Source of the DNA: JAWKXU01 sp020446465
GTDB taxonomy: Bacteria; Pseudomonadota; Alphaproteobacteria; Sphingomonadales; Sphingomonadaceae
Direction of reading: 5' to 3'
Length of the DNA: 64,000 nt
Assembly: GCA_041396845.1 (NCBI GenBank)
Contig: JAWKXU010000005.1
Span: 124,001 to 188,000 of the forward strand
This document shows, in pieces, positions 7,711 to 15,697 of the stretch; position 1 is the first letter of the stretch; the number at the start of each line of letters is the position of its first letter. Both the position numbers and the translations under genes were made by a program. The notes under the pieces were generated by a model. It was given only the letters and a program-made list of their open reading frames with translations. It did not search any database and was not told the DNA's origin.

Positions 7711-8766
7711 GTGAAGCGGCAGCCCCCCCTCTACACCGAAGGCACGCACGAATCGGGGCCTGCCGCACCCGATCTCACACCCGAAGGCCGCCGCCAGCAG
7801 GCTGTGCACTTTATCGAAGGGCTTGCGGAACAGGAGCTGCGCGAAGTCGGCCTTGGCGCGCGCGCCATGGAAATCATGCGGCGGGTGGTAACGGGCGCAT
7901 GGCACGATGGTTTCGTCCATGCTGGCAACATGGCCTATATGTCCATGCTGGCGATCTTTCCGTTTTTTATTCTGGGCGCAGCAGCCTTTTCCCTGATCGG
8001 GGAGGAAAGCGAACGCGCCGCTGCCATCAATGCGGTGGTCTATGCCCTCCCGCCCGTGGTTGCCAAAGTCATCGCCCCAGTCGCGCGCAATGTCATCGAA
8101 ATGCGCACGGGCTGGCTTTTATGGGTCGGCGCGCTTGCCGGACTGTGGACAGTCAGCAGCCTTGTGGAAACGATCCGCGACCTGTTGCGAAGAGCCTATG
8201 GCACGCCGGCCACGCTCAGTTTCTGGCGTTACCGCCTGATTTCCGGCGGGATTATCATTGCCGCGGTCATCCTGCTGATGTTCTCGCTCATCGCGCAAGT
8301 GCTGATCGGCATGGCGCAGGAAATGATTGCGGCGTGGCTGCCCCAATTCAACGATTTTGCCAGCAGCCTTTCGCTCACGCGCATTGTCCCCGCGATTGGC
8401 CTGTTCGGCTCTATCTATATGATTTTTCTGACACTTACGCCTGCCCGCTATCGCGCACGGCGCTATCCCAAATGGCCCGGCGCCTTACTGGTCACGCTCT
8501 GGTGGCTGGCGGCTGCCGGGCTTCTGCCGCCGCTGATGCGAAGTGTTTTTGCCTATAACCTGACTTATGGCAGCCTTGCCGGAATGATGATCGCACTTTT
8601 CTTTTTCTGGCTGGTCGGCTTAGGAATGGTGATTGGTGCCGAACTGAATGCAGCATTGGCCGAAACGCCAGAGGAGACCGCCTTGCGAAACAGCACGGAA
8701 ACGTTAGTGGCAGAAACACCGGGCGCGGTTCAGCATGGTATGAACGAGGGAGACACTTCGCAATGA
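7711..8766 (+). CDS. YihY/virulence factor BrkB family membrane protein
   Basis: The 351-residue product has a charged N-terminal stretch of about 60 residues and six to seven predicted membrane helices. The family block NMAYMSMLAIFPFFILGAAA is present, as are the later SLVETIRDLLRRAYG and WPGALLVTLWWLAA regions. The most plausible start is GTG 7711, because the frame upstream overlaps the DnaJ-like gene. Function in the family is not settled; older names (RNase BN) are wrong assignments. Its last codons overlap fabI by 4 bp (ATGA). Confidence 0.85.
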   Translation: MKRQPPLYTEGTHESGPAAPDLTPEGRRQQAVHFIEGLAEQELREVGLGARAMEIMRRVVTGAWHDGFVHAGNMAYMSMLAIFPFFILGAAAFSLIGEESERAAAINAVVYALPPVVAKVIAPVARNVIEMRTGWLLWVGALAGLWTVSSLVETIRDLLRRAYGTPATLSFWRYRLISGGIIIAAVILLMFSLIAQVLIGMAQEMIAAWLPQFNDFASSLSLTRIVPAIGLFGSIYMIFLTLTPARYRARRYPKWPGALLVTLWWLAAAGLLPPLMRSVFAYNLTYGSLAGMMIALFFFWLVGLGMVIGAELNAALAETPEETALRNSTETLVAETPGAVQHGMNEGDTSQ

Positions 8767-9566
8767 GCGGTTTGATGGCAGGCAAGCGTGGCCTCATCAT
8801 GGGGTTGGCCAACGACAAATCCCTTGCCTGGGGGATTGCGCAAAAGCTGCATGAACAGGGTGCAGAACTTGCCTTTTCCTATCAGGGCGAAGCACTGGCC
8901 AAGCGGGTTGCACCGCTTGCCGAAAGCCTGGGTTCCGATTTCCTCCTCGAATGCGACGTTTCGGACATGGCGGCGCTGGATACGGCTTTTGACACCTTGC
9001 GCCAGCGCTGGGACTCGCTGGATTTCATCGTTCATGCCATCGGGTTTTCCGACAAGAACGAACTGCGCGGCAAATATGTCGATACCAGCCTCGAAAACTT
9101 CCTGATGACGATGAACATTTCCGCCTATTCGCTAGTGGCTGTGACAAAACGCGCAAAGGAAATGATGCGCGCGGGCGGATCAATCGTGACGCTGACATAT
9201 TACGGAGCCGAAAAGGTCGTTCCGCATTACAATGTCATGGGTGTGGCCAAGGCCGCGCTGGAAACCAGTGTGCAGTATCTCGCCAACGATCTTGGCCCGG
9301 ATGGCATTCGCGTCAATGCGATTTCTGCAGGACCGATCAAGACATTGGCGGCGAGCGGGATTGGCGATTTCCGCTATATCCTGAAATGGAACGAGCTGAA
9401 TTCACCTCTGCGCCGCAATGTCACCATTGACGATGTTGGCGGCGCCGGGCTTTACCTGTTGTCGGACCTTTCATCGGGTGTGACGGGCGAAGTCCACCAT
9501 GTCGACGCAGGTTATCACCTTGTCGGCATGAAGCAGGAAGACGCCCCCGACATTTCTCTCGCCTGA
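8763..9566 (+). CDS. fabI: Enoyl-[acyl-carrier-protein] reductase (NADH) FabI
   Basis: FabI carries out the last reduction of fatty-acid elongation. The 267-residue SDR protein has the cofactor motif GLANDKSLAWGIA, the FabI-specific YYGAEKVVPHYNVMGVAK with the Tyr-x6-Lys pair, and a HHVDAGYH C-terminal element. The ATG overlaps the preceding YihY stop codon (ATGA), indicating translational coupling. Repeat copy B begins 10 bp after its stop and probably acts as the 3' end of the transcript. Confidence 0.96.
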   Translation: MSGLMAGKRGLIMGLANDKSLAWGIAQKLHEQGAELAFSYQGEALAKRVAPLAESLGSDFLLECDVSDMAALDTAFDTLRQRWDSLDFIVHAIGFSDKNELRGKYVDTSLENFLMTMNISAYSLVAVTKRAKEMMRAGGSIVTLTYYGAEKVVPHYNVMGVAKAALETSVQYLANDLGPDGIRVNAISAGPIKTLAASGIGDFRYILKWNELNSPLRRNVTIDDVGGAGLYLLSDLSSGVTGEVHHVDAGYHLVGMKQEDAPDISLA

Positions 9567-9576
9567 GAACCGGCGG

Positions 9577-9683
9577 CTATAGCGTTTCGTGAAAAGGTTG
9601 AATCGAAAGAAACACTATAGGTTTTTGATTTGTCGCATTTCCTGGCCGAAAAAGTCTGTCACCTTTTTCTCGAAATGCTTTAA
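9577..9683 (+). repeat. Dispersed double-hairpin repeat, copy B
   Basis: This is the most complete copy: the left hairpin has arms CTATAGCGTTTC and GAAACACTATAG, the linker is GTTTTTGATTTGT, and the right hairpin has arms CGCATTTC / GAAATGC around CCGAAAAAGT / ACCTTTTTC. It lies between convergent fabI and wecC. The wecC stop codon (TTA at 9680-9682 on the plus strand) is formed by the repeat's last bases. Confidence 0.88.
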
Positions 9684-10987
9684 CCGGCCTTTCGCAACCT
9701 TTCCGAGGGCGCAACGTCTGCTACGGGCTGGTCCGGCCAGATGCCGCGCGTATCATAGACGACTTTGTCTGCGCGCTCTGCCAGTGGCACGACCTTGAAA
9801 ATGTCGTGATCGACCAGAACGATCAGAATATCGCATGTTTCCAGCGCCGTATCTATGTCGATAAGCTGCGCGCCGGTGTCGGTAAACTCTATCGGAAGCT
9901 CTGCCGCGTAAGGTTCGACGACATGGACCCGCTCCCCGTAACGGCGCGCCAGCGTTGCTGAAACGAGGCGGGCAGGGCTTTCCCTGAAATCGTCGATATT
10001 GGCCTTGAAGGCGAGGCCGAGACAGGCAATGCGTGCCTGGGGGTTGGCGTCTACCACTTGTGCAGCGCGGGCAATGACATGGTGGATTTTCCCGTCGTTC
10101 ACACCCCGCGCCGTGCGGATCAGCGGGGAATGTTCCGGCGCACCGTGCACAATGAACCACGGATCGACAGCGATGCAGTGGCCGCCCACGCCGGGGCCGG
10201 GCTGCAGGATGTTGACGCGCGGATGGCGATTGGCGAGCCGGATGACTTCCCACACGTCCATATCCATCGAATCGGCAATCATGGAAAGTTCATTGGCAAA
10301 GGCGATGTTGACGTCGCGATAGGCGTTTTCGACCAGCTTCGTCATTTCGGCAGAGCGGGCATCTGTGGTCACACAGGTGCCCCGCACGAACCGCTTGTAA
10401 AAGGCGAGCGCCTTGCGCGCACAACGCGGGGTGATGCCGCCGATCGACCGGTCATTATTGGCCAGTTCTTCCAGAATACGCCCTGGCAAGACCCGTTCCG
10501 GGCAATAGGCAATCGAAACGTCGGGCGTTTCGGTGGATATCCCGGGCAGCTTCAGGTCCGGGCGCGCCGCAGCAATGATGTCGCGCAATTGCTCGGTCGT
10601 TCCAACCGGCGATGTCGATTCAAGGATGACGATATCGCCCGCTTTAAGAACCTTGGCGACTTCCTGCGCTGCCGAAAGGACATAGGAAATGTCGGGCGTA
10701 TGGTGCCCGTCGCGCGCAAATGGTGTGGGAACGGCGATCACGAAGACATCCGCCGCCTCAACCTGCATCGACGCGCTCAACAGACCGCGTTGCACAACCC
10801 CGTGGACCAGCCCGTCAAGATCGACTTCCTCGATATGGATTTCCCCGCGATTGATCGTATCGACCACGCGTTTGGTGACATCCACGCCGCGCACCCGCAT
10901 CCCGGCACGGGCGATGATCGCGGCTGTGGGCAGGCCAATATAGCCGAGACCGATTACACTAACGTCAGGCAGGTCGCTTGGGCGCAT
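9680..10987 (-). CDS. wecC: UDP-N-acetyl-D-mannosamine dehydrogenase (WecC type)
   Basis: This 435-residue nucleotide-sugar dehydrogenase has the N-terminal NAD motif GLGYIGLPTA, the AVPTPF loop, ESTSPVGTTEQL, the middle-domain block KLVENAYRDVNIAFANE, and the catalytic-Cys motif GPGVGGHCIAVDPWF. The last is characteristic of UDP-ManNAc dehydrogenases rather than UDP-glucose dehydrogenases. It likely makes UDP-ManNAcA for a surface polysaccharide. No epimerase (WecB) is adjacent. Its stop codon is supplied by repeat copy B. Confidence 0.9.
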   Translation of the reverse strand: MRPSDLPDVSVIGLGYIGLPTAAIIARAGMRVRGVDVTKRVVDTINRGEIHIEEVDLDGLVHGVVQRGLLSASMQVEAADVFVIAVPTPFARDGHHTPDISYVLSAAQEVAKVLKAGDIVILESTSPVGTTEQLRDIIAAARPDLKLPGISTETPDVSIAYCPERVLPGRILEELANNDRSIGGITPRCARKALAFYKRFVRGTCVTTDARSAEMTKLVENAYRDVNIAFANELSMIADSMDMDVWEVIRLANRHPRVNILQPGPGVGGHCIAVDPWFIVHGAPEHSPLIRTARGVNDGKIHHVIARAAQVVDANPQARIACLGLAFKANIDDFRESPARLVSATLARRYGERVHVVEPYAAELPIEFTDTGAQLIDIDTALETCDILIVLVDHDIFKVVPLAERADKVVYDTRGIWPDQPVADVAPSERLRKAG

Positions 10988-11119
10988 GAATATATCCCTT
11001 CCGGTGTTCCGGGCAGGACATGCCGCAAAGGGGTAAATATTCGGGTAACGATAAGATTTTTTTGGGCGTTTTGCGTTCAGGCGCCGCTAATGCCGATGCG
11101 GTATTATGATGGTTCAAGC

Positions 11120-11290
11120 ATGGCCGGACCTCAATCCGGTTCAGCCGGTCCAGAAGTTCAAGGATGGAATGAAGCCGTGAAAGGCCTTTTCGATAGTGAC
11201 GTGGTTCGCAACTTTGCGATCGGTTTCGCGCTTGGTGCGGCCATCATGGCGATCCACATCGCCGGCGAGGTATCCGGCCTGATCGCATGA
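11120..11290 (+). CDS. Small hypothetical protein with one membrane segment, upstream of msrA
   Basis: The product is 56 residues from ATG 11120; earlier in-frame ATGs at 11090 and 11096 would add eight to ten residues. The N-terminus is Gly/Ser/Pro-rich, and a hydrophobic helix near the C-terminus (FAIGFALGAAIMAIHIAG) suggests a single-span inner-membrane protein. The stop overlaps the msrA start by 4 bp (ATGA), so it is translationally coupled to msrA, which supports it being a real gene. No domain recognised. Confidence 0.6.
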   Translation: MAGPQSGSAGPEVQGWNEAVKGLFDSDVVRNFAIGFALGAAIMAIHIAGEVSGLIA

Positions 11291-11967
11291 GGTGTGCAGT
11301 TGCCCCCTTTGCCACTGCCTCCTTGCTGTTTCTCGCTGCCTGCCAGCAAACCGCCGATGCGCGTGAGACGACCGTTCTGGCCCCGGTTCCGGCTGTCGCG
11401 ACGCAGGAAACAGGCAAGCGAGCCGTTGCCATTTTCGCAGGCGGCTGTTTCTGGGGCATCGAAGGGGTCTTCAGCCACGTCAGGGGCGTGACCAGCGCGG
11501 TATCGGGCTATCATGGCGGCAGTGCCAGGACCGCCAATTACGACAGCGTCAGTTCGGGTCGCACTGGCCATGCGGAGGCAGTGCGCGTCGTTTATGATCC
11601 GTCAAAGGTCACTTATGGCCAGCTGCTGCGCGTGTTCTTTTCGGTCGCTGCTGACCCGACCACGCTGAATTATCAGGGGCCTGACCACGGCCCCCAGTAT
11701 CGCACCGCGCTGGTGCCGCTGAATGGCGATCAGCGGCGCGTCGCACGCGCCTATCTCACCCAACTGGGCAAATCCGGCCTATGGAATGGCCCGATTGTGA
11801 CCCGACTCGAAAACTACGCAAAGTTTTACCCCGCCGAAAAATACCATCAGGATTTCATGAAGGCCAATCCGCGCCACCCCTATATTGTGCGCTGGGACGC
11901 GCCCAAGGTCGCGGCGCTCAAGGCCCGGTTTCCTGCAATCTACACGCAGCGTTTCCAGTCCAACTGA
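11287..11967 (+). CDS. msrA: Peptide-methionine (S)-S-oxide reductase MsrA, exported lipoprotein form
   Basis: MsrA reduces methionine-S-sulfoxide in proteins. The 226-residue product carries the catalytic GCFWG motif and the family blocks SGYHGGSA, GRTGHAEAV and YQGPDHGPQYRT. It has a lipoprotein-type signal peptide (LLFLAAC) at the N-terminus, so it most likely works in the periplasm rather than the cytoplasm. No resolving CxxC pair is obvious near the C-terminus. The ATG overlaps the preceding small membrane protein gene. Confidence 0.94.
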   Translation: MRCAVAPFATASLLFLAACQQTADARETTVLAPVPAVATQETGKRAVAIFAGGCFWGIEGVFSHVRGVTSAVSGYHGGSARTANYDSVSSGRTGHAEAVRVVYDPSKVTYGQLLRVFFSVAADPTTLNYQGPDHGPQYRTALVPLNGDQRRVARAYLTQLGKSGLWNGPIVTRLENYAKFYPAEKYHQDFMKANPRHPYIVRWDAPKVAALKARFPAIYTQRFQSN

Positions 11968-12002
11968 TTGCCCCGCGCGCATAGTGCGCCTATGTTGGGA
12001 TC

Positions 12003-12488
12003 ATGGCTCCGCACCATCACCACGAACATACTGGAAACAGCCTTGTCGCTGCTGCGCGGGATGCGCTGACGGACAAGGATGAACAGTGGACCACGATGCG
12101 CGCTGCCGTCTTTGAAGAACTGGCCGCGGCGGATCGCCCGGCATCGGCCTATGACATTGCTGATTTGTTGAGCGCACGATTGGGAAAGCGGGTGGCGCCC
12201 AACAGCGTCTATCGCATACTCGACCTGTTCGTGAGGACGAATCTCGCCAATCGAATCGAAAGTGCGAATGCCTACCTTGCCAATGCACACCCCGGTTGCC
12301 GGCATGATTGCATCTTCCTGATCTGCGACAAGTGCGGGCAGGCCGTGCATCTGGATGATGACCGGCTGACAGGGGCCTTGCGCGATGCGGGGCAGGCTGC
12401 GGGCTTTGCCGATGTTCGCCCGGTGGTTGAATTGCGCGGGCTTTGCGATTCGTGCGTTGCAAGCCATTCATCGACAGGCGAGGTTTAG
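12003..12488 (+). CDS. Fur-family transcriptional regulator, Zur-like
   Basis: The 161-residue product has a His-rich N-terminus (APHHHHEH), a winged helix with RPASAYDIADLL and PNSVYRILDLF, and a dimerisation domain with CDKCGQ and a C-terminal CDSC pair for structural zinc. The arrangement fits Zur (zinc uptake regulator) better than Fur or PerR. Adjacent zinc-transport genes are not seen, so the metal is inferred. The gene is followed 20 bp later by dxs in the same direction. Confidence 0.82.
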   Translation: MAPHHHHEHTGNSLVAAARDALTDKDEQWTTMRAAVFEELAAADRPASAYDIADLLSARLGKRVAPNSVYRILDLFVRTNLANRIESANAYLANAHPGCRHDCIFLICDKCGQAVHLDDDRLTGALRDAGQAAGFADVRPVVELRGLCDSCVASHSSTGEV

Positions 12489-12507
12489 GCGTGTAAGCGC
12501 GCGTGCC

Positions 12508-14442
12508 ATGACTGCCCAACCGGCCACCCCTTTGCTCGATATCGTCAATGTTCCTGCTGATTTGCGTAAGCTGGACCATACCCGGTTGCGCCAGTTGGCC
12601 GATGAATTGCGCGCCGAAATGATTGCGGCGGTCGGGCAGACGGGGGGGCATCTTGGCTCTGGCCTTGGTGTTGTCGAACTGACAGTCGCGCTCCATTATG
12701 TGTTCAATACGCCCGATGATCGGCTGGTGTGGGATGTGGGCCATCAGGCCTATCCGCACAAGATTCTGACCGGACGACGGGACCGGATACGCACTTTGCG
12801 CCAGGGAGGGGGGCTGTCCGGCTTCACCAAACGTAGCGAAAGCGAGTACGACCCGTTCGGCACTGCCCATTCCAGCACTTCGATTTCCGCTGCGCTTGGC
12901 TTTGCCATTGCCAACAAGCTGGCAGGCACACCGGGCAAGGGCATTGCCGTTATCGGCGATGGCGCGATGAGCGCGGGCATGGCTTATGAAGCCATGAACA
13001 ATGCCGAACAGGCCGGAAACAGGCTCGTTGTCATTCTCAATGATAATGACATGTCGATTGCCCCGCCCGTTGGCGCGCTATCGGCCTATCTTTCGCGCAT
13101 TGCGTCCAGCCGCGAGTTTTTGAGCCTGCGTGATATTGCCCGAAAGCTGGCCCGGAAATTGCCGCGCCCCTTGCATAATGCCGCGCGCAAGACGGACGAA
13201 TTTGCCCGTGGCATGGCGATGGGCGGAACCTTGTTCGAAGAGCTGGGCTTTTACTATGTCGGGCCGGTGGACGGGCATAACCTCGACCAGCTCGTGCCGG
13301 TGCTGGAAAATGTGCGCGATGCTGCCGAAGGGCCGATTCTGGTCCATGTCGTGACGCAAAAGGGCAAAGGCTATGCCCCGGCGGAAAATGCCGAGGACAA
13401 ATATCACGGTGTCCAGAAATTCGACGTTATCACGGGTGAACAGAAGAAATCGAGCGGTGGTCCGCCCAGCTATACCGGCGTTTTTGCCAAGGCGCTGATT
13501 GCCGAAGCCGAACGCGATACAACGATCTGTGCGATTACGGCAGCCATGCCTTCAGGCACGGGGCTGGACAAGTTTGGTGAGGCTTTCCCCGATCGCACGT
13601 TCGATGTCGGTATTGCCGAACAGCACGCGGTGACATTTGCAGCGGGCCTTGCAGCGCAGGGGATGCGGCCATTCTGCGCGATCTATTCGACCTTTTTGCA
13701 GCGTGCGTTCGATCAGGTGGTCCATGATGTTGCGATCCAGAACTTGCCGGTGCGCTTTGCGATAGACCGTGCCGGGCTGGTTGGTGCCGATGGCGCAACC
13801 CATGCAGGCAGCTTTGACATTACCTATCTGGCAACGCTGCCCAATTTCGTGGTGATGGCAGCGGCTGACGAAGCTGAACTGGTGCACATGACGCATACTG
13901 CGGCGCTGCACGATACAGGGCCGATTGCCTTGCGCTATCCGCGCGGTGCGGGCGTGGGCGTTGCCTTGCCGGAAATGCCGCAGCGACTTGAAATTGGCAA
14001 GGGACGCGTGGTGCGCGGCGGCGGTCAGGCCGGCGGCAAGGTTGCATTGCTCTCGCTGGGCACAAGGTTGGCAGAGGCGCAGAAAGCTGCCGACCAGCTT
14101 GAGGCGCGCGGCCTTGCGACGACTGTGGCGGATTTGCGCTTTGCCAAGCCGCTCGACACCGGGTTGATCCGCCAGTTGATGGCCAGCCACGAAGTGATCG
14201 TGACGCTGGAAGAAGGCTCTATCGGTGGGCTGGGCGCGCATGTTCTGACGATGGCGAGCGACGAGGGCCTGACGGATGCGGGGTTGAAGATTCGCACCAT
14301 GCGCTTGCCCGACGTGTTTCAGGATCACGATGCGCCGGAAAAACAGTATGACGAGGCAGGGCTGAACGCACCGCAAATCGTCGAGACTGTTTTGAAAGCC
14401 TTGCGCCACAACAGCGCAGGCGTCGAAGAAGCCCGCGCATGA
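12508..14442 (+). CDS. dxs: 1-deoxy-D-xylulose-5-phosphate synthase
   Basis: Dxs joins pyruvate and glyceraldehyde-3-phosphate, the entry step of the MEP isoprenoid pathway, using thiamine diphosphate. The 644-residue length is normal. Visible motifs are GGHLGSGLGVVELTVALHYV, WDVGHQAYPHKILTGR, the ThDP motif GDGAMSAGMAYEAMNN, and in the second half AEQHAVTFAAGLA. ATG 12508 is preferred over an upstream open frame that overlaps the regulator gene. The isoprenoid supply would feed carotenoids and quinones in a sphingomonad. Confidence 0.96.
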   Translation: MTAQPATPLLDIVNVPADLRKLDHTRLRQLADELRAEMIAAVGQTGGHLGSGLGVVELTVALHYVFNTPDDRLVWDVGHQAYPHKILTGRRDRIRTLRQGGGLSGFTKRSESEYDPFGTAHSSTSISAALGFAIANKLAGTPGKGIAVIGDGAMSAGMAYEAMNNAEQAGNRLVVILNDNDMSIAPPVGALSAYLSRIASSREFLSLRDIARKLARKLPRPLHNAARKTDEFARGMAMGGTLFEELGFYYVGPVDGHNLDQLVPVLENVRDAAEGPILVHVVTQKGKGYAPAENAEDKYHGVQKFDVITGEQKKSSGGPPSYTGVFAKALIAEAERDTTICAITAAMPSGTGLDKFGEAFPDRTFDVGIAEQHAVTFAAGLAAQGMRPFCAIYSTFLQRAFDQVVHDVAIQNLPVRFAIDRAGLVGADGATHAGSFDITYLATLPNFVVMAAADEAELVHMTHTAALHDTGPIALRYPRGAGVGVALPEMPQRLEIGKGRVVRGGGQAGGKVALLSLGTRLAEAQKAADQLEARGLATTVADLRFAKPLDTGLIRQLMASHEVIVTLEEGSIGGLGAHVLTMASDEGLTDAGLKIRTMRLPDVFQDHDAPEKQYDEAGLNAPQIVETVLKALRHNSAGVEEARA

Positions 14443-14471
14443 AATTTTCAAACCAATAAGCTGGAGCGCCA

Positions 14472-14885
14472 ATGTCTACCGAAGCGAACAAACAGACCGT
14501 TCTGAAAGCCTGCAAATGCATAAATGATCGTGATTTTGAAGGGTTGCTGGCCTGCATCCATGACGAAGGAAGCTGGTCTGTTCCTTATCGCACTGACCGT
14601 TTCCCCTTCGCCGGGTTCCGCGACAAGGCTGCTTTCGGTGAGATGCTCGCAGGCATTCTGGGTGGCTTCAGCGAATTTTCGTTTGAAGTGACGGGTATCA
14701 CCTCAGAAGGCGACCGGGTTGCAGTGGAAGCGAAATCGCAAGGGGTTGGTCCCGGCACGGCAACGTATCAGAATGTCTATAACACGACGTTTGAGATGAA
14801 GGACGGCCTGATTCACACGGCGCGCGAGTTTTTCGATCCCTTTGAAGTTCTTGCTTACGTCGAGCAGTTGCCGCCGCAAGCGTAA
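14472..14885 (+). CDS. NTF2-like / SnoaL-like family protein
   Basis: The 137-residue product fits the alpha+beta-barrel NTF2 fold: an N-terminal helix, the DRDFEGLLACIHDEGSW segment, then strands ending in YNTTFEMKDGLIHTAREFFD. Members range from ketosteroid-isomerase-like enzymes to proteins of unknown role. The ATG is preceded by GGAG. It lies 29 bp after dxs and may be co-transcribed. Function unassigned. Confidence 0.75.
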   Translation: MSTEANKQTVLKACKCINDRDFEGLLACIHDEGSWSVPYRTDRFPFAGFRDKAAFGEMLAGILGGFSEFSFEVTGITSEGDRVAVEAKSQGVGPGTATYQNVYNTTFEMKDGLIHTAREFFDPFEVLAYVEQLPPQA

Positions 14886-14896
14886 GCGGCCTTACC

Positions 14897-14965
14897 CTAT
14901 AGTCTTTTGATTTTCCGCATTTCCTGACCGGAAAAGTCTATCAACTTTTTCCCGAAATGCTTTAA
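14897..14965 (+). repeat. Dispersed double-hairpin repeat, copy C (right half)
   Basis: Only the linker and right hairpin are present: CTATAGTCTTTTGATTTT, then CGCATTTC, CGGAAAAGT / ACTTTTTC and GAAATGC. It sits between convergent genes, and its final CTTTAA supplies the stop codon (complement of TTA, 14962-14964) of the NnrU gene. Confidence 0.82.
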
Positions 14966-15636
14966 TCCAACCAGGGCCACAGGCCGGCAGGGATGCCGGC
15001 CATCGCTCCGTGCGCCCATGTTGCCGCAAGCCAAAGCGCGCCGCCGCCGACCCACGGTTTCCAGCCGGCAAAGGCCAGTTTGTGCCACTGCGGCCAGAAG
15101 CGCGTCTGCCGCGCCCACCCTTGCCAGGCTGTGCCTAGCAGCGCCTCTTTCTTGCGGTCCTGCAAATGAGCACCAAGCAGCGCGAGGATGAGGATGGCAC
15201 CCGCTACGATCAGGGTGCGGCCATTCGGGACAAGCAGGATATGGGCCACGGCCCAAAGCGCAAAGCCCCACATCATCGGATGGCGCGTTACACAAAAAAC
15301 GCCTGTGGCTCTGGCGGCGCTGACCTTTTCAACGGGCGTGTCGGGCAGGGCAGGGTTGCCGAAGAGTGAGCCAGCAAACAGAACCATCGCAACCAGCGTC
15401 AGCAGGCTGACAACGGCGGCCACACCCGCGCTGGAGGATACGATTCCGGGGGGCGACGCACGAAAGGCGACGATCATCCATCCAAACGTGGCAAAGCTGA
15501 CCAGTGAATAAAGGCCAAGAAACCCTTTATCACCAGCGAGGCGAACCATCATGCCGCGCAGCGGGTGCGACATGGCAAAATGCGTTCCGACAAAGGCAAT
15601 GCTTGCGGCCAGCAGCGATGTGAGTGCAGGATTCAT
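14962..15636 (-). CDS. NnrU family membrane protein
   Basis: The 224-residue product starts at ATG 15636, preceded by GAGAGGGGA; a longer frame begins at 15675. It has six or so predicted membrane helices and the NnrU family features FVGTHFAMSHPLRG near the start and CVTRHPMMWGFALWA in the middle, resembling isoprenylcysteine-methyltransferase-like membrane folds. NnrU was first noted beside denitrification genes, but no such genes are adjacent here. The exact activity is unknown. The stop codon falls inside repeat copy C. Confidence 0.86.
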   Translation of the reverse strand: MNPALTSLLAASIAFVGTHFAMSHPLRGMMVRLAGDKGFLGLYSLVSFATFGWMIVAFRASPPGIVSSSAGVAAVVSLLTLVAMVLFAGSLFGNPALPDTPVEKVSAARATGVFCVTRHPMMWGFALWAVAHILLVPNGRTLIVAGAILILALLGAHLQDRKKEALLGTAWQGWARQTRFWPQWHKLAFAGWKPWVGGGALWLAATWAHGAMAGIPAGLWPWLD

Positions 15637-15697
15637 GGGCGTCCCCTCTCTTTTTATATGCATCCCCTTTACCACGACGCGCTGGCTTCATGCCAGT

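Noticed and set aside
10058..11290. 410-codon plus-strand frame covering antisense wecC and the small protein before msrA
   Set aside because: Only the last 56 or so codons are outside wecC and look like a real gene; the rest is an antisense shadow.
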